Origin: Lampris incognitus
Lineage: Eukaryota > Chordata > Actinopteri > Lampriformes > Lampridae
Reading direction: 5' to 3'
Length of the DNA: 64,000 nt
Assembly: GCF_029633865.1 (NCBI RefSeq)
Contig: NC_079223.1
Span: 33,072,423 to 33,136,422 of the forward strand
Below the pieces are notes generated by a model. It did no database searches. It saw nothing but the letters and a program-made list of their open reading frames with translations, and was not told the DNA's origin. Both the position numbers and the translations under genes were made by a program. Shown piece after piece: positions 31,901 through 45,246 of this stretch. The first letter of the stretch is position 1. Each line of letters begins with the position of its first letter.

Positions 31901-34380
31901 GATCTAATGTTTACGGCAAACGGAATAAAACAGCTCCGAGAAACTCTTGAAAGTTACTACGGAATAACATTATCACAAGTATCGGACAGATGTTGCAGCA
32001 ATGCTTTCACTTTATTCCCAGGAGTGAACAGAGTCCACATTGAATCAATGGGCAGTTTCGTATATACAGTATTATATAGTTGTCCAATTTAAAGCTAACG
32101 CAAATCCCATCAAGCAATACTTTTGGATTTCAGATTAAAGGATGGCGTGGATTTTCATTTCCACTATTTGGGAACAGAACAATACGTGTTCATTACAAAA
32201 TGAAAGGAAAACCATTACAGCCCCCTCGCCCCCCATTCCCATGCTGATAAGTAATTAAGCAGGTTCACAAGTAGAAACGTATGCTGAAGAAATTTGCACA
32301 AATATGAACTACTTTTACTGTGCAGTTTTTGAGTAATTCAGTGTCGAAGACAAATTGGCCTTTCCGTCAACTTTGATGTGGGATGAAACCCATTTCTTCC
32401 ACAATTATTACGTCTTAGACTACTTGCACAAATGCTATGAACTGCTTTCACTGTGTAGTTTTTGAGTAATCCCATGTCAAAGTCTCTTCCAGGGAACAAA
32501 AATAAGCCTTATTGCCAAACTTTGATGTGAAATAAAAAACAATTTCTTCCATATGTAGTTCATGACGCTTACACTAATGGAATTAGTAAAACAGCAAAGG
32601 TAGTTCATAGTAGTCTAAGAAGTACTAATTCCACAGTAAAAGTGACATGAACTACTTATAGAAGAAATTGTTTTTATCCCACATCAAAGTTTGGCAATAA
32701 GGCAACTTTTTTGTTCTCTGGAAGGGACTTTGACATTGGATTACTCAAAACCTACACAGGAAAAGTAGTCCATAGTATTGGTGCAAGTAGTCTACATCAC
32801 TAGTTGTCCTGAATTCAAATCTATCATTTCTTGTCAGGAATTGCGGAACGGTGTGTTTTTACAGCACCCCATGTTTCAAAAAGAAAACCGGTTCAATGTA
32901 TAAATGTGGTACTTTTACTTTGGAAACTCCCTAAATTGATACAGTAAAAACGATTGATTTTTCAGTCTGTATGGTGCACAAATAAATAAAAAAAAAGTCT
33001 GTATGGTGCACATGTCTGACATGGTGATGATTGTCGCTTGTCTGTGAGTTTGTGTATGCCTGGGTGGACTGTGGTAACTGGATTGCTCTTCTGGGATAAA
33101 GAAAGTTGTCTGAATCTGAATCTGAATGTGTATGTTTTCAGTTTTCCTAAGCTCTAACGTCGCTGTCAGGAATTATTAATTTAATGTTTTTCCAGCATTC
33201 CAATATCAAATAATAAAGTAATTTATCTCAAATTTTAGTGGGATTTTTAAATTTATAAGGGACACAGGTAACCTGTGTTATACTTCCAGTGAATATCAAA
33301 TTAATCTTATTACCGCATATGTATTTTGTTTAAACTTTGTATTAACACCTTATTTTGAAAACCGGACGTAGCCATATGTGTATCCTCCTCATGCTAATTT
33401 CGCTAAATCCAAAGCAATTTGATAAATTGTATTATATGTGGTGTGCTCGGGTACAATTAAGATTTCAACAGCAACAGTTGTCTTTGGAACGTGAGAAAAA
33501 TGACAGAATAAACTCGCTAACCCTGCACGTTAGCTCACTCTGAGCCGGTTCAATGTATTGTAGCGAATTCGGTTTACCATAAAGATTAAAATACGGGTGC
33601 ACTCCAAATTTAGAGGCGGCTGTTTTGACCACGGGGTGACAGAAGCAACGATCAGAATTGTGTTCCTAAACAAACAATGGTTCCGTTCTCCAGATATGTT
33701 AATGTAACTGACATATTTATATATATCAGGTTTCATGTCCCACAAAAAAGTGCCAAATAGCACAGGCTACAATTGGATTCAGCCTCATTTTGGCATTAAA
33801 TTGACTGTGACATTTTCCACAAGCAAAGTGCCAAGAAAAGCGTGATGCTAGATCAGCGGTCGTATAAGCACCGCAACATGGGCTGCTGCTGGAGTGTGAG
33901 GAATTGCGTAATTTCCTTGGCAAAATTAGCTTCTCCATCTTTTTTGTGTGTGTGTTTTTTGTGACTTTCTTGTTTGACAGATGTCCCAGGCCCCTTGTCA
34001 CTCGCTGGTTGTCCGTTGCGGTTTAACAGGCCGTCTCCTCAAAAGGTTAACTATTTTCAACTTTTTTTCCTCACATAATACAGACGAGCGCTCCGCCGAG
34101 GCATTTCCATAGAGTTTCTCCCCAGCCATTCTCTGCAGCGTCAACCTCGCCCGACAATGACGATGCCCGTGTAAAAAAAGACAATGCCCGAGTTCCACCT
34201 CGCTCCTTGGTACCGATGTTTAAAATTGATGTTGCAGCATCGAGGAGGGCAATGACATTGCCAGTGATGTAATGTGAGCATTTCAAATGACAGATTTCGT
34301 CAGTTTTTAATACTATTATGTTGATCATATTGTGTGAGTGTGTGCGTGCGTGTGTGTGTGGGGGGGGCGTCAATAAAGAG
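31901..34380. other. intergenic region between divergent minpp1 and sgms1
   Basis: No protein-coding exon was recognised. It holds a fold-back repeat at 32414-32796 and otherwise AT-rich sequence, with a GT-rich, G-run stretch near 34325-34368. Confidence 0.45.
32414..32796. repeat. fold-back (inverted repeat) element
   Basis: The left arm (about 32414-32580) and the right arm (about 32640-32796) are imperfect inverted copies. Examples are TTTTTGAGTAATCCCATGTC against the complement of GACATTGGATTACTCAAAAC, and TTGCCAAACTTTGATGTG against its complement. A diverged direct copy of the left arm precedes it at about 32292-32412. It could form a hairpin of about 160 bp. Family unknown. Confidence 0.7.
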
Positions 34381-34389
34381 AAGTTTGTG

Positions 34390-34747
34390 ATATCTATGTG
34401 CAGGCACTACCGTCCGCTGCCAGTAGATGGCTTCTGACGAGTAGCGGTGCAGTTTCTGCGTAACCGTGACGCTGGGAATGCTGGGGACTGCCCCCCCCCC
34501 AACCCGACCATCCTCCTCCTCCCTTCCCTTACAGATAAGTCGCAAACCGCCTGGCAATGAAAACACCAGACACATCTGATGTGCAGCTACATTACGACGG
34601 TGAAGCCTATTTTGGAGGCTAAACTTTGAATCCCATCCACATTCAGGCAAAGGAGAACACGCATATTCCCCCTCTGGCTTTGATCGCCGACACGGTCAGT
34701 TTCTGCGAGAGCTACAAGTCGCCGCGATGTAATGTCGTGTTACCCGG
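34390..34747 (+). promoter_or_regulatory. candidate sgms1 promoter and non-coding first exon
   Basis: A CpG-rich stretch that ends in a strong donor (GGGTAAGTACC, GT at 34748). Position and strand fit a 5'UTR exon of sgms1, whose coding exon has a long leader starting at an acceptor. The link is inferred, not shown. Confidence 0.3.
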
Positions 34748-37700
34748 GTAAGTACCAACTACACAAAGTACGTCTCGAAAGGTTTTTGTGTACATGTTTA
34801 GCTTATCGTCACCCGGGTTAGAAAAACCGCCGTGTGATCGTCTCTAAGTTTCTATCCTTCTTCTTCTTTTTCTTCTTCTTCTTCTTGTTGCCTTACTACT
34901 CGTTAGCCTTGCGTTTTATCATTTTGTTTGTTGACGAGCTACCACGATCCTCAATCCCGAGCCGACCTGGCGAGCACCGACGCCGCAGACTCTTGTTCTT
35001 GTTACTGGCGACGAAAAATCGTCTCGCCAACTATTGAATTTGGGGTCGACAATAAAAAAAAATGTCAGTTTTTATTTGCTTATAAATGTTATGTGGCGTC
35101 GCACCCAGCGAGACTCCACCTCGGTGTTAAACGTTTCCCTACATCCCGCTGTAAATATTAGCAGGCTAGCTAGAAATGCGCTTTAAGACGGCTGCCTGTT
35201 CGTCTATTTTTAGCCGAGTAGACTTTAATCTTTTAATCCGCACCGTGCAGACGTTTCCCGATCCCGTAATGTGAATGAAAATGCCTTTTTTCCCCCTTCT
35301 TCCAATTTTCACGTAGGAATGTGTGGTTTTCGATTTTGTGTTGTGCCACATTAAGATGGTCTCACAGGTGTGCTCCTGTCCGCAGTGAATCAGCGACATG
35401 ATCGGCGGTTCCCATCTCGTCTCCCCTTCTGTAAATATTTACACAACGCTGGCTTCGCTCCCTCCTCTGTCTTCCTGTTCACCCAGTTTGGAGTTGGAGG
35501 CCGATTTTTCTCGATGCTTTCATACATCAGGGTGGAAGGTACAGGACGGCGAGCTTGACCCACACCTAACTGCTACATTCGTCAAGTCTTGCTTTTAATC
35601 AGTTCCTCGCTCTTTAGTAAGTGAGCAGTCATCAGATTTTTAGATATAATTTTTATTACCTACCCGTGGCTAAAGAAAACTTGGGCCATTCAGTCAGAAA
35701 GACATGCCGAGACTGCACTGGAAACTATGATTCGTTCATTCATTGGTTCATCATCAGCCGGTTTACCGAGCTATGATTCAGTGCTATTATATTTTGACGT
35801 ATGATCGTCTTTGATTCATTTTCTTGATCGGTGGAACTACTTTTATATTACTGAACAGTGACATGGATTTTTTTTCCATCCCTCAAGATTAAGTTAATGC
35901 TCCCAACCAGTGTGTGACAATGTGTTTGGTAGGCTGACAGCTTGGACACTGACACAACGAGAGGCAGGTAGACACACAGGCAGTCAGCAATCCCAAGCAC
36001 TGACAATGATTCAGATACACTATGAGGATGGGAGGTGTTGAGGATGTAACTTGCATTGACGTACAGTGCAGAGGCAAGGGGGCAGAAATGTTAATGCCAC
36101 TGAATAGTTGTTTTTTTTTTTTGTTGTTGTCAGCAGTTCCAATCTAGTTTGCAGAGCAAGCCTCATTGCCAATGCCAAGCATGTCAGACTATGAACAAGC
36201 CAACGGGCTCATCTGACAAGGCAAGTCAGTGTGTTTTGTGCTTGTAGAAACAATGAGTTTGCTGTAGGCATAGCTGTGATCCAGCCTTGGACTATCCCAG
36301 CTGTTGGCCAACCAAACACATGTTCGCACACTGGTTGGGAGTATTAACTTACTCTTGAAGGGAAAAGTTTGCAGTAATGTAACAAGAACCTTCTCAATAA
36401 GACAAATGACTGTAAAAACAAAAACTATAATTGCTGGAGGGTTGGTGTGGCAGGCCCTATCAGCTGCATTATCCTCACATTATACAGCTACAGTAAATAC
36501 TGTGATTGAAGGTATGAGAATTTGAGGACAGCATATAGGTGACATCTAATATGATGCTCCAAATTTGACACTTCTGAATTTACTCAAGCAGTTTTACATG
36601 GTCTAATGCATTTTATTGTGGCATCCAAATAATGGAACATCCTTCCTTTATAATTAGAACTCTCACTTCTATTGATTTGAATCATTTTAGTCCTCTGTAA
36701 AATCTTAATTTTTAGTCTTAGCTTATAATATTGGACTAAATTGACATAGCCTATTCTACAGTCGTGTTCTACTTTTGGAGACCGACTAGCAGACAGACTA
36801 AACTATGTTTAGATTTTAGCTGCATCTAAACTGATCTTACATTTCTCAAGCTAAAATAGCCGTTCACTGTTAGAGTAATTTTGCCTCAAGAGGTGAATGA
36901 TCATTTTGGCTGTAAAAGGCTCATGCAGTCATGAAAAATGCAGCTTTCAGCCTCTGTTGAGGCTTCAAAATCAAATCAAGTTTGGAGCGAGACATTTTTA
37001 GTGCATGCAGGGATATTGATATCAATTTCCTATTAGAAAATATTCAAATGCTATTTACAATGTACTTGTATACCTAAACTGTGCTTGTAAAAATCACATG
37101 GCCCTTTTAAAATTGCATTTGTTTGTTTTATAAGCGTGTGCTGCTACACACACTTCCCAGAAAATAGCCATTGATTCCTAGAATTAGCATATTTGATGTT
37201 TGCCTTGGGCAGAATATGATGGAACTGCTTTGGTCTTTACTTTCTCCCGTTGTTAAAAACATATGAAATTCTCTTTCCACTCACATGATGCCCCAATTTG
37301 CTGTGGTCTGCAACTGCTTTTTGTTAATTTAGGCTGCCAGCCCAATAATTTAGCCTACTTTTTGTATTTCAGAAATAGACGGGCTTGATGTTTAGCCCAA
37401 ATGTCACCCTAAATTACCTGGCTGTTTTTTTTTCCATATATATATATATATATATATATATGTACTTGAATGAAATAACTCTCAAATTAGTTCACTTGTT
37501 GTCATCTTATATTGCACAATTAGACAAGAACAAGTGTGTTCAGGGTTGTCCAAGAGATTATCCCACATATTATGTAAGAGAAAGCAACCGTGATTAGGCT
37601 TGAGAAAAAGAGAAATAGTCGTATTATACCGGTTTCCTCTTCAGATTGAATCTATTCTTTTTGTACTTTATTTTTGTTCCTCTCTTTTTCACCTAAAGTG

Positions 37701-39725
37701 GGAATCCCCGTGCCTGCCTTTGTTCAGAGTAGCTCTAACTGACCCTCCTCTTTTAAGTAGATGCTGTATTGAGTAGCTAAATGCATCTTTGCAAAACAGG
37801 GAGGCTGTAGACCATCTCATGTTTTTTTTTTAACGAACATATTTGCCTACATTTTGATGAAATCTCACACAATGCTATGTTTAGACTAGGGAGAATGGCT
37901 TTGGTCTGGGCTTGGCTGTTGAGTCAATATTGATGTTCTGAACTCAGCTACACATTGGAAATTATTGAGACTACAAAGTGTGAATGTGAAAGTCCCCCTC
38001 TCAAGTCTCATGAAGTTATTGAATTGCCACTTAAATGAGTGAAAGAAGTGAAACCATAGTGATATTGGTGAGTCTCACACAGTTCACTTTAAAATGTGTG
38101 AAGCTTTACAAGAAAGTTTGGTTATGTTGCATTGTCATTACTATTTGCATGATGGGCGGTTGCGTATAGAATGAATTGCAAAAATGCAGTTTGAAACATA
38201 ATGCGCTAAGTTCTCTCTGTTTTGCTTCATGCACCTCTGTCTCATTGACTACCTGTTCATTGGGATGTTTCTGCTCTATGTACAGCAGGGCATTTGTTGT
38301 GACTTTGCTCCTATGGGTTTTTGCAGTCATGACATGCTAATCAGTGACTCATAAGGCTTCAGGTGGTTTTCTCATTAGCGGATAGCACCTGCCAGCACAC
38401 TGATGTTTTTGCTATTAAGCTCCCTGCTCTCCCAAGTGTTCTAGCGGATGAAACCACAGTGTACGGTCTGTCTCATCATTTACCTCTAGTCAATATGGAC
38501 ACCTTACTCTTTTTTTAATTGCAACCTCATAGCCTTGTGATATTGCTCTGTGATAACGACAAGGATAATGTCTGCATTGTGCAACAACCAATAAATTCAA
38601 GAAGTGTTTATTTTGGTATTCATGTTCTTGTCAAAACTGTCTTTAAAACCGCTTTTTCATGCCGCAATGTAATGCAAGGTCAACAGGCTGGTGACCTGGT
38701 TTTATGTACCTTTTTTATCAATTAATTTGTTTATTTTTAAATCACGTTTAACATGTGCCTGCTCAAAATTAGGTGTGACATTCCATTTCAATGTCAGTAA
38801 ATCAGTCCAAATATCTAATCAGCACTGCATAATGATTTCATAGGTTGTTGCGCCGTTGTCGTCAGTCATGGGCGTATCACAGATTAAGTAGTGCTGTAAA
38901 AGTTTCTATCCCTTTTTGGCAACCCTGCTATCTGTCATGAACAGCACTTCATTATAATTATAAGCAGTTCTCAATGATTAGCCCTCTGTCTTAAATGAAT
39001 TTAATGTTGCAAATATGAATGCCTTGCCCATAATCCAAGACAACTCTCCCTCAGCAATGTGGGACTCAACATGAGGGTTGGGTATCTTTTGGATTTCATC
39101 TGTTTTAATTTTGGTTCTGCTTTTCGAATCTGGTTAAGATTTAATCCTGAGATCTGGTTCATATCAAACTAAATGAGGAAGAAACCAAAATGTCTGAGGG
39201 GTCATCTGACCTTATTACACTCAAGTTACTGCACCAATATACGATCATTCTGTAGAATTTTATTTCGAATTTTACTAGCATAGAATATGCCATATAATCA
39301 CTTATAAATGCTCTGTAAATGGCAGTTGTAAATAATAATTTTTTCCAATGTAGATGAAGGACATTCAAGAAATGAGGAAAGTAGGTGTCATTGAAGTTGA
39401 TGGCGGAAAAGACCAGGCCCAGTTGATTGAAAATGGTGACATGAGATTTAAGGTGTCCTGGAAGAAAAACACAATTTATGTTTATTTTTCTGTCTCCATG
39501 CTCAACCACGCTTTGGTGGTAATGGTGAATAGAGTGTCTCTACCAGGAACTCTCAGGGGAGGAACTATAGGAGGAGTCATATTACTATATGGATTCATAT
39601 CAAGTGAGAAATGTACAATATAATTTTTATTCCACGAAGTTTGACGTCTGCCGTTTGTGTGTGTTGTTTCCGAGATAGTGGTACTAACGTTAGTTGAGCC
39701 TGGTCATTATGATAACTGGGACTGG
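34748..39725. other. sgms1 putative intron 1, first part
   Basis: Mostly AT-rich sequence with a T-rich stretch at 34855-34885 and a TA array at 37436-37461. I see no exon or identifiable element. Confidence 0.4.
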
Positions 39726-40038
39726 TATTGACACGTTTACATGCACAGTTTAGTCGAGCTATGGTTATAGCTCGATTCGTTAGTCCGACTACTGACTTTG
39801 GTCCCAGTATACGTGCGCGGGAGGGAAATCGATTTACTGAGGGAGTCATGTGGGCTCCGCTACGATAGGTGGCGATATGCACTCTTTCAGCTTGTTTGTC
39901 GACCATCTGCTCGGCTACTTTTTTGAATAAGTCGCCATTTCTTGTCTTCCTCCCGTCCATGTATTTTAAAATGTTCAGCTCTTTCAACTGAGTAAGCATA
40001 TACTCCATCCAAAAATGAGCTCTCGATGTTTTCGCCAT
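39700..40038 (-). pseudogene. Myb/SANT-like DNA-binding protein fragment of the Harbinger-like element
   Basis: Starts MAKTSRAHFWMEYMLTQLKE and continues NILKYMDGRKTRNGDLFKKV then AEQM. This resembles the Myb/SANT-like proteins that accompany Harbinger transposases. The expected first helix is shortened, and the frame runs into non-homologous sequence after about residue 55, so it is a remnant. A different overlapping frame at 40198-39887 may be the continuation after a shift. Confidence 0.5.
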
Positions 40039-40518
40039 GTTTGCAGTTACTGGCTTCCTCTTCTTGTGTCCCCCTCTTCTTCTGTTTATGCTGTTGGACT
40101 TCCGGGTCAGACTTGGCGCGCGGAATGTTAGCGCGTGCGCAGATCGCCTCGACCAGCTCCAGTCCGGCTAGCGAATTTACGAATTCTACTATGGCCACGC
40201 CAAGACCTGATGCCTCTGATTGGCTAATACTCGTTGCTTCCGTTGGTTAGGTTGGTTAAGGTTAGGGTGGGGTTAGCCAATCACAGACAGAGTAGGGCGG
40301 GTTTTGGCGTGGCCATAGTAGGATTCGTGAATTCGCGTCCGGCTAAGGTGTATACATGCAGAAGTAAATCGACTTCCAATCGCATTATCTGGGTGTGTTA
40401 GTCCGACTATTACAACTTCGATTTCAGTCGAGCTAACATGTTTACATGCATTTTAAAAGTCCGGTTTTAGTTGGACTAACGCAATAATTCGATTTTTTTA
40501 AGTGTCATGTAAACGTAC
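39731..40518 (-). mobile_element. PIF/Harbinger-like element with Myb/SANT-like ORF
   Basis: The ends share inverted ACGTTTACATG sequence (CACGTTTACATGCACAG at the left, and its complement near CATGTAAACGTACAG at the right), with TAGTCGAGCT/AGTTGGACTAA subterminal repeats. The inside codes leftward for a Myb/SANT-like segment but no transposase. A second small MITE is nested within it. Superfamily assignment is by TIR style and the Myb-like protein. Confidence 0.6.
40171..40336. mobile_element. 166-bp MITE with 9-bp target duplication, nested in the Harbinger-like element
   Basis: The left end is GCGAATTTACGAATTCTACT and then ATGGCCACGCCAA. The right end is the inverted copy. It is flanked by GTCCGGCTA at 40162-40170 and 40337-40345. 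A 9-bp duplication with long terminal repeats fits a Mutator-like (MULE) MITE. An 8-bp reading (hAT) is possible if one base matches by chance. Confidence 0.8.
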
Positions 40519-42247
40519 AGAATTGTGCCTTCTTTCAGGTTTAAATCATGCTGTAGGAAACGCTTTTCTGTTGTGGAGGTGCTTGCTCCCTTTCATGAAA
40601 TTATCTTGATTCAGTAATTGCAGTTTGCACTGTTGCTGTTTACTTTAGCAAAGCTAAAGTCGAGTTGACACACAATGTTACCAGTGATGAAGACATGAGG
40701 TCAGCAGGTCCTGGCAGTTGATGAAAACCTTTTTATAGACTTTTTGATGCTAACAATATTTCACTTGTTTTGCAATGAGACAAACTGTACCTTCAGGGTT
40801 TGATTAGTGACTGTGAACCTCGCATTCCTCAATGAAAACTTAGCTATCAGAAATGTTCAAAGTTGGAATCAGTCCTGGACACTAAACTATAGCTGTGTAA
40901 TATGACCAAAATCAAATTTCCTGATATAGGCCATTTCATATCCAGATAAATATACATATCACAATATAGTACGTTTTCTGTAAATTCAATGAACAAATAG
41001 TTTATACAAAATGAAAATATGGAAAGGCATTTCTTATTACATTTTGAATTAGATTAGAGGTGTTTGAGTCTGTTGTGGGGACCGGTCTGTGGCATAATTT
41101 TGCAAAGTATGTTTTTCTGGTCTGTATCAGACTTTTCATACCCAAACCACGTCCATGCGACAGAAGTATCCCCTCTTTTAGCTACGAGCTCCTCGTTTTG
41201 TCTCAGCTGGTCACAGTCCTTTTCCTGTTCACTCTCCTCCATGTTTGTCCTCACTCTCCTCCATGTTTGTTTGTGTTGCCTTCATGCAAGTTTCCTGTCT
41301 GCATCTATGCCATGCAAAAGAATGCAAAGTGCCATCCAAATGATGAAAAATATTACCATAAAGAGTGTGATTTACAAGACAACGAAATAAACGATGGAGC
41401 GTAATATGAAATGATAAGACTTTTTTTATTTATTTTTTTATTGTGACACGATATATACGTATATAGTCATATCGCAAAGTCCTATACCAAACCCTTGTCA
41501 GCACAGGGAAATTTTCCAGTGCTCAAGCTCATTACCAAGACCTTGATCCACTGTCAAAACATCAAGAACTTGAAATGCTAAAAAACCTGCTCTGCCAAAG
41601 AACCTGCACATTCCAAGCATTTTGTTCAGCTCCTCTGTATCCACTGAAGCCAATCATTTATCCCTCCTCAGTAGTTAAACAAAGACACACTGTGTCTTCC
41701 TGGCCACTGTGAATCAAGAAGTAGGTAGTATTTAGCTTGTGTAAACAGACACGAAAAATTATTTGGAGAATGCAGTGGTTCTTCATAGATTGTCCTTATG
41801 GCAGTTTTATACAAATTGGACCATTGAAGTATCCTAAAGCTATAATCCCATAGATTGTAACTTTTGTTTAATATTCTGAAATCTTGGGGGATATTTGTAA
41901 CTGCATTGGTGTTTGACTACTCTAAATCTTAGAGATTTATACAAGGTGATTTATTCAACGTGAAACTGAGTCACAATGGTCACTTCAGTAAACAGATGGA
42001 TTTCTAAGCACCATCTGTCCGCTGCCATTAGCTATTGTCTTAAATATTTCGGTGATAGAAGGTAATCAAAAGGCATTGGTTTATGTGTAAATCTTCAGGG
42101 TTGTGGCTTTAACTTGTCAAGGCCCTCTGCTTAACTGGTAAACTGTAACGAGTTAGTGCATTCAACTCTGCCTTTCTACATAAGTCAAGGGACTTTATAT
42201 TCTGAGAAATTAATAGTCTGCTCATTTTAGCTTTACAAGCTGCAAGG
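40519..42247. other. sgms1 intron, no feature seen
   Basis: About 1.7 kb without a recognisable exon or repeat. Contains a short direct repeat of CACTCTCCTCCATGTTTGT at about 41230-41268. Confidence 0.4.
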
Positions 42248-42251
42248 TTAA

Positions 42252-45242
42252 AGTAGCCATATCATGCTCATTCCAGCTCGGTATTTTTATTCTGGAGCTC
42301 CACTAGAGTAGCATTGCATGATTCACAGTTAAAAAAAAAAATCCTTATTTATCTTATACTGGCCCTTTATGCTGCGCCTCTGTTCATCCTCTGTCTGAAA
42401 CAAACTTTCAGCTTTCTCTTTAAGGCCCCCCTCCCGAAAGCCTGCTGATTTCTTCTGATTGGCCAGTTTCTAGAAACCTGCCAAGGGGGCAGAACTCAGC
42501 AGGGAAACAGTTCGATACAACAACGGTGTAGGAGGTTCCGTAAGCAAACTATAAACCTAGTAACATAACATAATTTGTCATTCTTGATTGGAAATGGGGA
42601 CTTCTCAAACCCCATTACATTAGTACATGTCTGAGCCTGAATACAATCCAGAGTATGACAGTAAACGGCACGAACAGTAACAAATATTACAGCAGGATGT
42701 GTCTGATAAATATTACAATTATTACCTGCTTACTGTGTGACATAATGGTGGATTTAGTCTTATATAAAAATGGCTTATATAAAAATGTTCCTATATATGC
42801 CCCTGTTGATCGGTGTACACGTGGGAAATGCGCTAAAATACGGACTGAAATGGAAAACGTCGCTGTAAGGGAAATAACAAAGGTTACGTAGCGAGTAAAA
42901 TGTTATTCTGCTGTCGCCAAATGACTGTATAGTATCTCCCTACATCGTCGGGTTATTTGTATGCTGGAGTACATTAAATGCCTATAATACTACTCAAGTA
43001 GATTGTTTTACAAAAACCTATACATACATTTAAGAAGACCAAAGTTTGACAGGCTTTTGGCTTGGAATATCTTTGCTTGAGCATAACTGCTTTTAGTATT
43101 ATAAAAATGATAGTTGATTACTTATTACTACTTGGGGGGAAAAAAAATCATGTTTGGGCGTCTGGGTAGCGTAGAGGTCTATTCCATTGCCTGCCAACAC
43201 AGGGATCCTGGTTCAAATCCCCGTGTTGCCTCTGGCTTGGTCGGGTGTCCCTACAGACACAATTGGCCATGTCTGCGAGTGGGAAGCTGGATGTGGGTAT
43301 GTGTCCTGGTCGCTGCACTAGCGCCGCATCTGATCGGTCGGGGCGCCTTTTCAGGTGGTAGGGGGAACTGGGGGGAATAGCATGATCCTCCCATGCGCTA
43401 CACCCCCCCTGGCGAAACACCTCACTGTCAGGTGAAAAGAAGTGGCTGGCGACTCCATATGTATCGGCCGAGGCACGTGGTAGTCTGCAGCCCTCCCCAG
43501 ATCGTCAGAGGGGGTGGAGCAGCAACTGGGAAGGCTCAGAGGAGTGGGTAGTTGGCCGGATACAATTGGGTAGAAAAAAAAAGGGGGGGGGTAAAATCAT
43601 GTTTGGGAAATGGTGAAATTTATCCTTGGTGGTTGTGAAAATAACGCCATGATTTTGAGCAGATATGGTTGAAATAAAGGCATGTAGTCTGCTCGGTGCA
43701 CAGCTGTGTTGTTTTTAGCAAATCGCTGTTAGCTCTCTAAATAACTTTAGCTTCATTGTATATGTCCATTGTTTGCACTGAAACTATTCACAAGCCATTT
43801 GGTCCAATTCAGTACAAGACAACATTTCAGTGATACGTATGTTACTTGGCATTTTGCGTTTCTCACTCAACACGGCCCTTTACAGATGAAATAGCCATGT
43901 CTTTTAGCACTAGCCTAGCTGAAAATCCAGTGTGAACAGACAGTCACGTTGGCATGTGGCTGTTGTTGGCCTGAAAAAAGAACCTGTACCCAATGTTGTG
44001 TGGTGCTTTCTTCTTTAGGAAAGGTGAACAAATCGAAAATCCAGCCTTGAACTGTGCCTGGTTCAGGAAGCAGTCCTCAGTGAAATGACGGGGACATAAA
44101 AGGTTGGAGTTTTACTGCTGAGGAATAGTGGCAAAAAGGACATTTACCAACTGATTTTTCATTTCATCTTCCTTTGGAAGTCCATACAAAGAGAATTTGC
44201 CTTCGCACAGAAGAAAACGGCGCCTTCAACATTGCGATATGCGCTGATCAAACTCTCCCTGATGTTGCACCAAAATCTGTGACCCATCCGCTCTACCAAA
44301 TGTTATTTGAGGGTGGGCCAAACTAGCTGCTACACGGGGATTATGAAAATGTGTTACATAGGGATTTTGTTAGAAAGGTTCCAAATGTCGTGGATGATTG
44401 ATAGCTCGGACTGTAACTAGCTGGTTGGGAGTTTGTGACCACTGTGGTACATCGGCAAGAATGCAAAAATATTATCTTCAGAGATGTTTATTGACAAGTT
44501 GTTTGTGTGTGTGTGTGGTTATTTCTCTGGACGTACACGAACACAACTGGTCTTGCATGAGACGGGAGAAAATTTAATCCGACTCTCCCTTAACTTCTAT
44601 GGTAGTCCTTAGGTCGCTGGCTTTCGGTCTGTCACTTAAACAGGTCCGACGCTCTCGTAGAAGTTAAAGAAAAGTTCCGCCCCACAACGGGAGGCGGTAC
44701 CGATGGTGATCTACACACACACCCCCATTTGGAACCTTTCTAACAGTCACCCCCAAATTTGCGCAGTCAAATTTGCTGGCCCTGAGAAGGACTGGTGGTT
44801 TCTGGTGCTGTCTCAGGTACAGCAGCAAGTAGGACGAGACGGGCAACTGGCCGGGTATAATTCTTGGTATTCACCTGAATCTTCACTGTCCTGATCCCCG
44901 GCAACTGTCAGAAGAATAAAGCACAAACGTGAAAGCTGTTAGTTGTTAACCGTTAGCTCGGTGCCTTTCTACTACTCATTAATTACAGAAACATAACAAA
45001 GCAGCGAAGTTATATCCAGTACATAAACAGCACAACCTACATTTCTAACAGATGTAGATAAGTAATGAAGGAAAACACTGGACTACTTATGAGACGTTTC
45101 AGGCGAGTTTTTTTGTTGGAGAGAATAGCTCCCTTTGGCGTGGACTTTAGGCTTTGTAACTGCAGACGTTTTACACGCACCTCCCCAGCTATATAACACA
45201 CCGAAGGAAAGGGAAAAACCCTAAATGCATGATATGATCTCT
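42252..45242. mobile_element. 3-kb TTAA-flanked element (piggyBac/Kolobok-like), non-coding
   Basis: The left end is TTAA|AGTAGCCATATCATGC and the right end (reverse complement) is TTAA|AGAGATCATATCATGC, 12 of 16 bases matching. TTAA lies at 42248-42251 and 45243-45246. The subterminal GGGTTTTTCCCTTTCCTTCG with TATATAG resembles a fish repeat often seen next to such ends. No transposase was recognised. A SINE is inserted at 43159-43592. Confidence 0.6.
43159..43592 (+). repeat. SINE family B with 15-bp target duplication
   Basis: A full-length copy with the B-box-like GGTTCAAATCCCC. It is flanked by AAAATCATGTTTGGG at 43144-43158 and 43593-43607. It ends in A and G runs. Confidence 0.9.
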
Positions 45243-45246
45243 TTAA

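Noticed and set aside
38106-38725. Open frames in the sgms1 intron
   Set aside because: Short, without domains or splice context; expected by chance in AT-rich sequence.
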